Positions 55,414 to 62,979 of a stretch of DNA of 64,000 nucleotides are shown here, one piece after another (position 1 is the stretch's first letter; the number at the start of each line of letters is the position of its first letter). Below the pieces are notes generated by a model. It had not been told where the DNA came from, made no database searches, and saw only the letters and a list, made by a program, of their open reading frames with translations. Made by a program: the position numbers and the translations under genes. The stretch comes from Nitrospirota bacterium (GTDB lineage Bacteria > Nitrospirota > Thermodesulfovibrionia > UBA6902 > DSMQ01), in NCBI GenBank assembly GCA_016208965.1, contig JACQXB010000023.1, positions 1-64,000 of the forward strand, given 5' to 3'.

Positions 55414-56520
55414 TCATATCCTCATTGGCATAATAACGCATGTATAATCTTTCCCTTCTACTTCACGTAAAATGGCAGGACTAAGTGGATCTTGAAGATC
55501 CATCCTAATAGAGTCACCATCTACAGACCTCAATATATCCATTAAGTAACGGGCATTAAAACCAGTTGATATAGACTCCCCTTTATACTGTATATCCATT
55601 TCCTCCCTTGCCTCTCCAATGTCAGGATTTATAGAAATCAGAATTAACCTGTTAGTTTCTATGTCAAGCCTCACTGCGTTAGTCCCTTCCCTGCTCATTA
55701 TGGAAGTCCTTTTTAACGCCCTCAAAAAACCGTGCCTATCTATAGTTGCCTTCTTTTCGTTGCCTTGAGGGATAACCTGCTCATAATTTGGATAAGTCCC
55801 CTCTATAAGTCGTGAGGTGAGGGCAACATCCTCAATGGTAAAATAGACATGATTCTTATCAAGCCCTACCTCAATACTTGTAACTTTTTCTTCAAGGAGT
55901 TTAATTAGTTCTACAGCAGATTTCTTGGGTAATATGAGCTTTTTCTCCTCTGAGAGATTCCCTTCTATCTCTTTGGTAATAAGTGAGAGTCTGTGTCCAT
56001 CTGTACCAACAAACCTTAACTCAACAACCTTTTTCTTTGGAATAAAGTGCAGAAGAATCCCGTTTAAGGTATATCTGGGGTCATTATCACCAGTAGCATA
56101 AATAGTTTTCTCAATCATGGTCTTTAATACATCTGAATTCATATTCAATACATCTATGCGACTTATTTCTGGTAAGGCAGGGTATTCTTCTTCTGGCAGC
56201 CCCATTAATTTAAATGTGCTTTTCCCTGAGGAAACCTTTATCCAGTTGTTCTCCTGTGACTCTAACAGTATATCATCCTCTACCTCCTTGGCTATCTCAA
56301 ATAGCTTTCTTGCAGGTATGCAGAGACTACCTTTCTCAATAACATCTGCCTTGAATGTCCCCTTAATTACAATATCAAGATCAGTAGCCACAATTGATGC
56401 GGTCTTATCGGCCTTCAATAAAAAGTGGCAAAGTATTGGCATGGTGGTCTTCTTTTCAACAACACCTTGAATCCTCTGCAGCGCACTTTGTATTTCTTCC
56501 CTTTCTATCTTTAGCTTCAT
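55414..56520 (-). CDS. dnaN: DNA polymerase III beta clamp (DnaN)
   Basis: This 368-residue sliding clamp consists of three similar domains: KIEREEIQSALQRIQGVVEKKTTMPILCHFLL at the N-terminus, FVGTDGHRLSLI in domain 2, and the C-terminal DYTCVIMPMRI, equivalent to the usual YLVMPMRL end. It encircles DNA for replication. It lies between dnaA and gyrB. Confidence 0.96.
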   Translation of the reverse strand: MKLKIEREEIQSALQRIQGVVEKKTTMPILCHFLLKADKTASIVATDLDIVIKGTFKADVIEKGSLCIPARKLFEIAKEVEDDILLESQENNWIKVSSGKSTFKLMGLPEEEYPALPEISRIDVLNMNSDVLKTMIEKTIYATGDNDPRYTLNGILLHFIPKKKVVELRFVGTDGHRLSLITKEIEGNLSEEKKLILPKKSAVELIKLLEEKVTSIEVGLDKNHVYFTIEDVALTSRLIEGTYPNYEQVIPQGNEKKATIDRHGFLRALKRTSIMSREGTNAVRLDIETNRLILISINPDIGEAREEMDIQYKGESISTGFNARYLMDILRSVDGDSIRMDLQDPLSPAILREVEGKDYTCVIMPMRI

Positions 56521-56558
56521 AATATCCCCCTTTAATTGTTTCTATTTATTTATAGTTT

Positions 56559-57905
56559 TTAATCCTTAATTTTGTTTATTAAATAATCAAGCTTTCTACT
56601 GAAATCCCCATCAGTGCTTCTCCGCTTTTCAACCTGCTTGCAGGCATGTATAACAGTTGAATGGTCTTTACCACCGAAGCCTTTGCCTATCTCAGAAAGA
56701 GAGGTATCTGTAAGAGCCTTGCACAGATACATAGCAACCTGCCTTGGAAAGACAATGTCCCTGCTTCTTTTCCTCGCCTTTATATCGTGTGGTTTTAGTC
56801 CATAGTATTCACATACAGTCTTTTGTACAAACTCCACAGTTAGAGCCTTCTTCTCTTCGTACATCATATCGTTGAGAACCTCTTTAGCCATTTCAGTAGT
56901 TATAGGACTGCCTGAAATTGAAGAGTAAGCGCCAAGTCTTATCATACATGACTCTAATTCCCTGATATTTGACTTTACCTTGTCTGCTAACAAATATATC
57001 ACATCCTCTGGGAGTTTAATACCTTCCATTTCAGACTTCTTCCCTAATATCGCTACCTTTGTTTCAACATCAGGCGCCTGAATATCTGCAATAAGTCCCA
57101 TACCAAATCTTGACCTCAAACGTTCAGTGATGGGAGATATATCTTTTGGGGGTCTATCACTTGAAAAGACAATCTGTTTATGTGAATCATAAAGGGCATT
57201 AAATGTATGGAACAGCTCATCCTGTGTGCCGGTTTTCCCGGCGATGAACTGTATGTCATCTATAAGCAGAACATCAAGATCTCTATATTTTCCCTTAAAT
57301 TCGTTCATTTTGTCATTCCTCATAGAATAAACAAATTCATTAAGGAATTGCTCGACAGAGGCATATAAAAGCTTGATGCCCGGTACCTTATCTATTACTA
57401 AATCTATTACTAAATTCCCTATTGCATTCATTAAATGGGTCTTCCCGAGCCCCACCCCACCATAAATAAATAGTGGATTATAAGACTTACCAGGGGAATT
57501 AGCAACCGCCATTGCAGCAGCGCGGGCAAATTGATTGCAATGACCTTCCACAAAACTGTCAAATGTATACTTTGGGTTAAGGAAAATACCCTTGCTTGCA
57601 AGCCTTGCCTTTCGGTTCTCTAACTTTGCCTCAACCTTTCTCAGGGTGGCATCCTGTTGTTTATCTGAAATCTTAAATTTAATTGACACCTGCCTCTTAA
57701 TGATCTTCTCTATCACCTCGTTAATTAACCCTATGTAATGGTCCTCAATCCACTCTTTGAAAAACCTGTTTGGTGTCTCAATCGTGAGTTGTTGGTCTTG
57801 AAGTTGTATTAATTTAAGAGGTTTAAACCAGAGTTCAAATGTCTGGTTATCAATCTTCTCCTGGATAGCATCAATGGCTTTCCCCCAGATATCATCTAAA
57901 TCCAT
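56559..57905 (-). CDS. dnaA: Chromosomal replication initiator DnaA
   Basis: This 448-residue AAA+ initiator has an N-terminal helical domain (IWGKAIDAIQEKIDNQTFELWFKPL), Walker A GGVGLGKTHLMNAIG, Walker B DVLLIDDIQFIAGK and a domain IV HTH. The signature RQVAMYLCKALTDTSLSEIGKGFGGKDHSTVIHACKQV is clear. It is transcribed leftward; the ~300-base region beyond its start is the likely origin. Confidence 0.97.
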   Translation of the reverse strand: MDLDDIWGKAIDAIQEKIDNQTFELWFKPLKLIQLQDQQLTIETPNRFFKEWIEDHYIGLINEVIEKIIKRQVSIKFKISDKQQDATLRKVEAKLENRKARLASKGIFLNPKYTFDSFVEGHCNQFARAAAMAVANSPGKSYNPLFIYGGVGLGKTHLMNAIGNLVIDLVIDKVPGIKLLYASVEQFLNEFVYSMRNDKMNEFKGKYRDLDVLLIDDIQFIAGKTGTQDELFHTFNALYDSHKQIVFSSDRPPKDISPITERLRSRFGMGLIADIQAPDVETKVAILGKKSEMEGIKLPEDVIYLLADKVKSNIRELESCMIRLGAYSSISGSPITTEMAKEVLNDMMYEEKKALTVEFVQKTVCEYYGLKPHDIKARKRSRDIVFPRQVAMYLCKALTDTSLSEIGKGFGGKDHSTVIHACKQVEKRRSTDGDFSRKLDYLINKIKD

Positions 57906-58197
57906 ATCTACAATCCCCCTGGAATCAACCCTTACCCAAAAATTACCTTGTGATATACACCTGTTAATTTGGGTTATCTAAGTTATAAACATAATGCTAA
58001 CACATTGTTGATAACTTTATAGCAGGCGAAATAGTTTTTTTATTTTAAGGATAACTAACACCCTAAGCAGAAGAAATGAATTAACCTTCAACCCCAAACT
58101 TCTTGCTTAGTTAAGATATCATACCTTAGCTTATTCAGTATAAGCAAGATATTTTCCATAAAATTTGCTAATAGAAAACCGCCCTTTTTTGTGTCTC
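57906..58197. other. Probable oriC-adjacent region upstream of dnaA
   Basis: The region is AT-rich and non-coding, between divergent dnaA and a TrmB gene. Near-consensus DnaA boxes are TGTTGATAA (58006-58014, complement TTATCAACA, one mismatch) and TTATAAACA (57983-57991, two mismatches). Gene orientation flips here: leftward to the left (dnaA to radA), rightward to the right. No dense box cluster was seen, so part of the origin may lie elsewhere, for example within dnaN-gyrB. Confidence 0.45.
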
Positions 58198-58226
58198 TTG
58201 ACATTTGTTAACCACTATGGTAGTTA
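58198..58226 (+). promoter_or_regulatory. TrmB-gene promoter with operator palindrome
   Basis: TTGACA (58198-58203), a 17-base spacer and TAGTTA (58221-58226). An imperfect palindrome TTAACCACTATGGTAGTTAA (58208-58227) covers the spacer. ATG 58232 lies at about the transcription start, predicting a leaderless, self-regulated gene. Confidence 0.5.
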
Positions 58227-58231
58227 ATAAT

Positions 58232-59020
58232 ATGATTAAAGACAATGTTATCTCAAGGTTAATGCAACTTGGGCTTTCAGAATATGAAGCGAGGGCATAT
58301 ATATCCCTACTAAAAGAAAGCCCCGCAAGTGCCTATGAAATCGCAAAAAACTCAGGTATCCCTACCTCAAAGATATACGAAGTCATCAAGAAATTGCAGT
58401 CAAGAAAAATGGTGCAGTCTATCCATGGTGATCGGTCAAGGATTTTTATCCCGCAATCCCCTGATGAGTTTGCCAGTACCATCAGACTTGCAATGGAAGA
58501 TAGTCTTGGGGCTATAAAAGAGGAGCTTAAGGAATTTAAGACAGATATAGAGACAGACTATACCTGGAGTATAAGGGATTATGATGGTCTTATACTTAAA
58601 GCAAAGAGAATAATTGATACCGCGGAAAGTACCATCCTATTATCCATATGGCCCCAAGAAATGGAGTTGTTATTGAATATGCTTACTACTGCAGAGGCTC
58701 GAGGGGTAAAGGTGATTGTAGTACACTATGGGGCAACTAATATAAAAATAGGACGGATCTTCAAACACCCGGTAGAAGATACAATTTATGCTCAAGGTGA
58801 TATAAGAGGCTTTGCAATTACTGTTGATTCAAAAGAGGCACTTATATGCAACATCAGCAGAAAAAAGATAGAAGCGATATGGAGCATGAATAGCGGGTTT
58901 GTTATAATGGTAGAGGAGTATATTAGACATGATATTTATTTAGTAAAAGTTATCACACGTTTTGCCCCGTTGCTTAAAGAAAAATTCGGGGATAGATATG
59001 AAGGGCTCCGGGATATTTAG
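58232..59020 (+). CDS. TrmB-family transcriptional regulator
   Basis: This regulator of about 262 residues has an N-terminal winged helix (LMQLGLSEYEARAYISLLKESPASAYEIAKNSGIPTSKIYEVIKKLQSRKMV), the TrmB signature. Its C-terminal half (AKRIIDTAESTILLSIWPQEMELLLNML) resembles the PLD-like effector domain of TrmBL proteins. TrmB proteins are mostly sugar-responsive in archaea; the ligand here is unknown. The start could also be ATG 58217; neither has a ribosome site. It is located beside the origin and upstream of bioA. Confidence 0.85.
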   Translation: MIKDNVISRLMQLGLSEYEARAYISLLKESPASAYEIAKNSGIPTSKIYEVIKKLQSRKMVQSIHGDRSRIFIPQSPDEFASTIRLAMEDSLGAIKEELKEFKTDIETDYTWSIRDYDGLILKAKRIIDTAESTILLSIWPQEMELLLNMLTTAEARGVKVIVVHYGATNIKIGRIFKHPVEDTIYAQGDIRGFAITVDSKEALICNISRKKIEAIWSMNSGFVIMVEEYIRHDIYLVKVITRFAPLLKEKFGDRYEGLRDI

Positions 59021-59054
59021 AACAAAAACTAGTGTAGCGTTTCATAAATAAGCT

Positions 59055-59082
59055 GTCATTCCTGTTTTCACGGGAATGACAA
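59055..59082. repeat. GTCATTCC ... GGGAATGAC hairpin
   Basis: GTCATTCCTGTTTTCACGGGAATGAC lies between the TrmB gene and bioA. A related sequence is at 36456-36480. It may terminate or process the TrmB transcript. Confidence 0.6.
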
Positions 59083-59094
59083 AAAATAATAACT

Positions 59095-60474
59095 ATGAGC
59101 AGTCAATCATTAAAAAAACATCTTGAAAGATTAGATAAAAAATATCTTTGGCATCCATTTACGCAGATGAAGGAGTGGGAGAAGGAATCTCCTATAATTA
59201 TTATAGAAGGCAGAGGTTCCTTTATTAAGGATATCTCTGGTAGATGGTATCTTGACGGTGTATCATCAATCTGGGTCACAGTCCATGGACACAGAAAAAA
59301 GGAGATTGATGATGCAATAAAGGGGCAGATTGAGAAAGTAAGCCATTCAACATTTCTTGGTCTTACCCATCCTCCTGCCATAGAACTGGCAGAGAAGATT
59401 ATAACAACTATTAACTCGTCACTCGTCACTCGTCACTCGTCACTATCTCGTGTCTTCTATTCTGACAATGGTTCCACTGCTGTTGAGGTTGCCCTTAAGA
59501 TGGCTTTTCAATACTGGAAACACATAGGTGTTAAAAGCAAAACACGATTCTTATCCCTTAATAATGCATACCATGGAGACACAATTGGCGCAGTAAGTGC
59601 GGGAGGTATGGATATGTTTCATAAGGTATTCTCTCCACTGCTTTTCAAGACATATAAAGCACCTTCACCTTACTGCTATCGGTGTGAGTTCGGGAAAGAG
59701 CATCCCTCCTGTAAGCTTTACTGTCTTAAAGTAATGGATGGCATGATGAAAAGATATCACAAAGAGATAGCAGGATTAATCATTGAACCTACTGTACAAG
59801 GAGCAGGAGGTATGATTGTCTCCCCACCAGGATATCTAAGGGGTGTAAGAAAATTATGCAGTAAATATAATGTCCTGATGATTGCGGATGAGGTTGCAAC
59901 TGGTTTTGGAAGGACAGGTAAGATGTTCGCGTGTGAACATGAAGATGTAAGCCCTGATATTTTGTGTGTTTCAAAGGGGATTACAGGGGGGTATCTGCCG
60001 CTTGCTGCAACAATTGCCACAGAAGAAATATACAATGCCTTCCTTGGGGAATTTAAAGAATTAAAGACTTTTTTTCACGGGCATACCTATTCAGGAAACC
60101 CGCTTGCCTGTGCCGCTGCCCTGGCAAACATAGAGGTGTTCAAAAAAGACAAAACCCTGAAGATGATGCAGAGGAAAATTGAAATCTTAGAGAAAGGACT
60201 TACGGAGATAAAAAAGCTTCCCCATGTTGGAAATGTAAGACAGAAAGGTTTTATGATAGGGATAGAGCTTGTAAAAAATAAGAAGACAAAAACACCATAT
60301 CCCTTTGAAGAAAAAATAGGGTGGAATGTATGCCATAAGGCAAGAGCTCAAGGGCTCCTCTTAAGACCACTTGGTAATGTTATAGTGTTAATGCCGCCCC
60401 TTAGTATTTCCCATGATGAGTTAGAAATGCTTACCTGTATAACAGCATCAGCTATTAAGGAAGCAACAGGTTGA
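59095..60474 (+). CDS. bioA: Adenosylmethionine-8-amino-7-oxononanoate aminotransferase (BioA)
   Basis: This 459-residue class III aminotransferase has LWHPFTQMKEW and DGVSSIWVTVHGHRKKEID at the N-terminus, YSDNGSTAVEVALKMAFQYW, DEVATGFGRTG, the PLP-lysine in SKGITGGYLPLA and HGHTYSGNPLACAAALA. It makes DAPA in biotin synthesis. NSSLVTRHSSLS between KIITTI and RVFYSD is a repeat-encoded insert (59415-59450). No other bio gene is adjacent; the PLP enzyme downstream is not BioF-like. Confidence 0.94.
   Translation: MSSQSLKKHLERLDKKYLWHPFTQMKEWEKESPIIIIEGRGSFIKDISGRWYLDGVSSIWVTVHGHRKKEIDDAIKGQIEKVSHSTFLGLTHPPAIELAEKIITTINSSLVTRHSSLSRVFYSDNGSTAVEVALKMAFQYWKHIGVKSKTRFLSLNNAYHGDTIGAVSAGGMDMFHKVFSPLLFKTYKAPSPYCYRCEFGKEHPSCKLYCLKVMDGMMKRYHKEIAGLIIEPTVQGAGGMIVSPPGYLRGVRKLCSKYNVLMIADEVATGFGRTGKMFACEHEDVSPDILCVSKGITGGYLPLAATIATEEIYNAFLGEFKELKTFFHGHTYSGNPLACAAALANIEVFKKDKTLKMMQRKIEILEKGLTEIKKLPHVGNVRQKGFMIGIELVKNKKTKTPYPFEEKIGWNVCHKARAQGLLLRPLGNVIVLMPPLSISHDELEMLTCITASAIKEATG
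59415..59450. repeat. CGTCACT micro-repeat inside bioA
   Basis: Four copies of CGTCACT (CTCGTCACTCGTCACTCGTC...) followed by ATCTCG are translated in frame as SSLVTRHSSLS. Confidence 0.85.
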
Positions 60475-60515
60475 ACCTCAGGATTTGTTTTAAAAAAATA
60501 TGGTATTATCTTACA

Positions 60516-60592
60516 CGGGGCGTAGCGCAGCCTGGTAGCGCACACGGTTCGGGACCGTGGGGCCGAAGGTTCAAATCCTTTCGCCCCGACCA
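60516..60592 (+). tRNA. tRNA-Pro (anticodon CGG)
   Basis: Acceptor CGGGGCG pairs with CGCCCCG at 60582-60588. The anticodon loop TTCGGGA gives CGG. The D arm is AGCGCAGCCTGGTAGCGC. CCA is encoded. Confidence 0.95.
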
Positions 60593-60700
60593 TACAAATT
60601 TCATCAAGCGAAATTTGCAGTTAAAAGTGAAAAGTTATAAGTGTAGGAATTTTAGCCTTAACTTTAAACTCTTAACTCATAACTTTTAACTGTTGTTATC

Positions 60701-60774
60701 GCCCCTGTAGCTCAGAAAGGAAGAGCAGAGGTTTCCTAAACCTTGTGCCGCAGGTTCGACTCCTGCCAGGGGCA
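60701..60774 (+). tRNA. tRNA-Arg (anticodon CCT)
   Basis: Acceptor GCCCCTG pairs with CAGGGGC at 60767-60773. The anticodon stem GAGGT/ACCTT encloses TTCCTAA (CCT). The T arm is CAGGTTCGACTCCTG. CCA is not encoded. A TTTTAACT/AGTTAAAA micro-repeat lies just upstream. Confidence 0.93.
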
Positions 60775-60824
60775 TTAAATTTTTAGTTTGATAATTCCAA
60801 CTTTAGTTATATAATGATATCCTG

Positions 60825-61796
60825 ATGAAGGCTCTCGTTACAGGGGCATCAGGTTTTATAGGTAGTCACCTCGTAGAAAAACTTCTAAGCAGTGGTTACG
60901 AGGTCTCTTGTCTGGTTAGAAAGACATCTAATTTTAGGTGGCTTGAGAACCCAAACCTAACAATCATCCATGGAGACTGTGCAGATAAGGAATCCTTAAA
61001 TAATATACGGGGTTTTGACTACATCTTCCATTTAGCAGGTTTAACAAAGGCTAATTGCGGAAGCGAGTTCTATACCGTAAATACAAAGGCTACCGAAAAC
61101 ATAGTAGAAATCGTGCCCAAAAATAATCCGCAGATTAGAAGATTTGTATATCTAAGCAGTCTTTCTGCATTTGGACCAAGCCTTAACAGCAAACTGCCAG
61201 ATGAGAACCATAAACCCCATCCTGTATCAGATTATGGTAATAGCAAACTAATGGGAGAAGAAGTTGTGCTTAAATATAGGGATAGAATGCCGATTTCTAT
61301 ATTAAGACCTTCTGCTGTTTATGGCCCGCGTGATAAGGAAATATTCCTATTCTTTAAACTTATAAAAAGGGGTATCCTTCCTTACTGGGGTAAGGGTCAT
61401 GTATCATTAGTTTATATAGATGACCTAATAAATGCTATAATACTCTCGGCAGAGAAAGAAGAAGCAGTGGGAGAGGTCTTTTTTATTTCAGATGGTATGG
61501 TTTATTCTAATGAAGAAGTAATAAATGAAATAGCAAATGCCCTTGAGGTTAAATTGATGAGGGTAAGGTTACCTAAGGCTATTTTGCCGGTAATAGGATT
61601 TATTGGAGAAAACGTAGGGAAGGTAATAAATAAAGCCACAATGATTAACAGGGATAAGATCAAAGAACTAATGTATTCAGAATGGGTGTGTGATATCTCA
61701 AAGGCAAAGGATAAGCTCGGCTTTATGCCAAAGGTTAAATTAAAGGAAGGGATAAAATGGACAGCAGAGTGGTACAAGATTCACAGGTGGATTTAA
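60825..61796 (+). CDS. NAD-dependent epimerase/reductase (CerR-like candidate)
   Basis: This 323-residue extended SDR has ALVTGASGFIGSHLVEKLL, DYIFHLAGLTKA, LSSLSAFGPS, the catalytic YGNSKLMGE (Tyr-Lys) and RPSAVYGPRD. By itself it could be a sugar or hydroxysteroid-type dehydrogenase. Its 3' end overlaps an alpha-oxoamine synthase (serine palmitoyltransferase-like) gene by 40 bases, and an acyltransferase follows. In Caulobacter the ceramide reductase CerR is an SDR of this type next to spt, which makes that role plausible here. Confidence 0.8.
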   Translation: MKALVTGASGFIGSHLVEKLLSSGYEVSCLVRKTSNFRWLENPNLTIIHGDCADKESLNNIRGFDYIFHLAGLTKANCGSEFYTVNTKATENIVEIVPKNNPQIRRFVYLSSLSAFGPSLNSKLPDENHKPHPVSDYGNSKLMGEEVVLKYRDRMPISILRPSAVYGPRDKEIFLFFKLIKRGILPYWGKGHVSLVYIDDLINAIILSAEKEEAVGEVFFISDGMVYSNEEVINEIANALEVKLMRVRLPKAILPVIGFIGENVGKVINKATMINRDKIKELMYSEWVCDISKAKDKLGFMPKVKLKEGIKWTAEWYKIHRWI

Positions 61797-62977
61797 AAAC
61801 AGATATTTTTGAAAAATGCCAAAGGTTTACCGCTGCTAAAGAGGCAATGGCTGCAGGGATATATCCTTATTTCCGTGTGTTAGAATCCGCGCAGGAGCCA
61901 GAGGTAATTGTTAATGGTAAAAGGATGATAATGATTGGTTCAAACAATTATCTCGGTCTTACAAACCATCCGAGGGTAAAGGAGTCAGCGATAGAGGCAA
62001 TTAGGAGGTATGGAACTGGTTGTGCAGGTTCAAGGTTCTTAAGCGGAACTCTTGACATACATGTTGCCTTGGAGGAAAAACTTGCCCGCTTTATGAGAAA
62101 AGAGACTGCCTTGGTTTTCTCAACAGGATTTCAAACAAACCTCGGTGTGATACCATCTCTTATAGGTAAAGATGATGTCGTCTTAATAGACAAAATGGAC
62201 CATGCGAGTATAATTGATGGCTGCAGGCTTTCGTTTGGCGAGGTAAAAAAGTATAAACACAATGATATTAAAGACCTTGAAAGACTTCTTCAGCAGTATA
62301 GTGATAAGGCAAAACTAATAGTTGTTGACGGCGTATTTAGCATGGAGGGAGATATCGTTGACCTGCCCAATGTAGTAAGGATTGCTAAAAAATACGATGC
62401 ACGGGTGATGGTTGACGATGCCCATGGTATAGGTGTTCTTGGTAAGACAGGGCGCGGTACTGCTGAGCATTTTGATTTAGAGGACGAAGTAGACCTAATC
62501 ATGGGAACATATTCTAAATCTCTTGCCTCTATCGGTGGATTTATCTCAGGTTCAGATGATGTAATCCACTATATAAAACACTTTGCAAGGTCTTTTATCT
62601 TCAGTGCAAGCCCCCCTCCTGCATCTATATCAGCAGTAAGTACTGCAATAGATATAATTGAACAAGAACCGGAGAGACTGGATCGCCTGTGGCGCAATAC
62701 AAGGAAAATGTTTAATGGATTTAAATCATTGGGATTTGATACAGGACAGAGCGAGACCCCTATAATACCTATTATTGTCGGAGAAGACATGAAGGCATTT
62801 ACAATGGCAAGGATGCTTCACAACAGGGGTATCTTTGCCAATGTGGCAGTAAACCCTGCAGTGCCTAATGGCAAAGCCCTCATACGGACAAGTTATATGG
62901 CAACACATACGGATGAGCAGCTTGATAAGGTTCTTATGGAATTTAAAGAAGTTGGTAAGATTTTAGGGATAATTTAA
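61757..62977 (+). CDS. Serine palmitoyltransferase-like alpha-oxoamine synthase
   Basis: This 406-residue PLP enzyme has IGSNNYLGLTNHPRVKESAIEAIRRYGTGCAGSRFLSGTLDIHVALEEKLARF, DKMDHASIIDG, VDGVFSMEGDI, DDAHGIGVLG and the PLP-lysine in GTYSKSLASIGGF. GTGCAGSRFLSGT fits serine palmitoyltransferase better than BioF or Kbl. It should condense serine with an acyl donor to 3-ketosphinganine. AAGGAAGG six bases before ATG 61757 supports the overlapping start. It is the middle gene of the putative ceramide operon. Confidence 0.85.
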   Translation: MDSRVVQDSQVDLKTDIFEKCQRFTAAKEAMAAGIYPYFRVLESAQEPEVIVNGKRMIMIGSNNYLGLTNHPRVKESAIEAIRRYGTGCAGSRFLSGTLDIHVALEEKLARFMRKETALVFSTGFQTNLGVIPSLIGKDDVVLIDKMDHASIIDGCRLSFGEVKKYKHNDIKDLERLLQQYSDKAKLIVVDGVFSMEGDIVDLPNVVRIAKKYDARVMVDDAHGIGVLGKTGRGTAEHFDLEDEVDLIMGTYSKSLASIGGFISGSDDVIHYIKHFARSFIFSASPPPASISAVSTAIDIIEQEPERLDRLWRNTRKMFNGFKSLGFDTGQSETPIIPIIVGEDMKAFTMARMLHNRGIFANVAVNPAVPNGKALIRTSYMATHTDEQLDKVLMEFKEVGKILGII

Positions 62978-62979
62978 AA

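Noticed and set aside
57906-58197. Confident oriC call
   Set aside because: Only one single-mismatch DnaA box and one two-mismatch box were found; kept as a probable region only.
61757-62977. Calling this gene bioF because bioA is nearby
   Set aside because: Motif GTGCAGSRFLSGT and the neighbouring reductase and acyltransferase fit serine palmitoyltransferase better; two tRNAs separate it from bioA.
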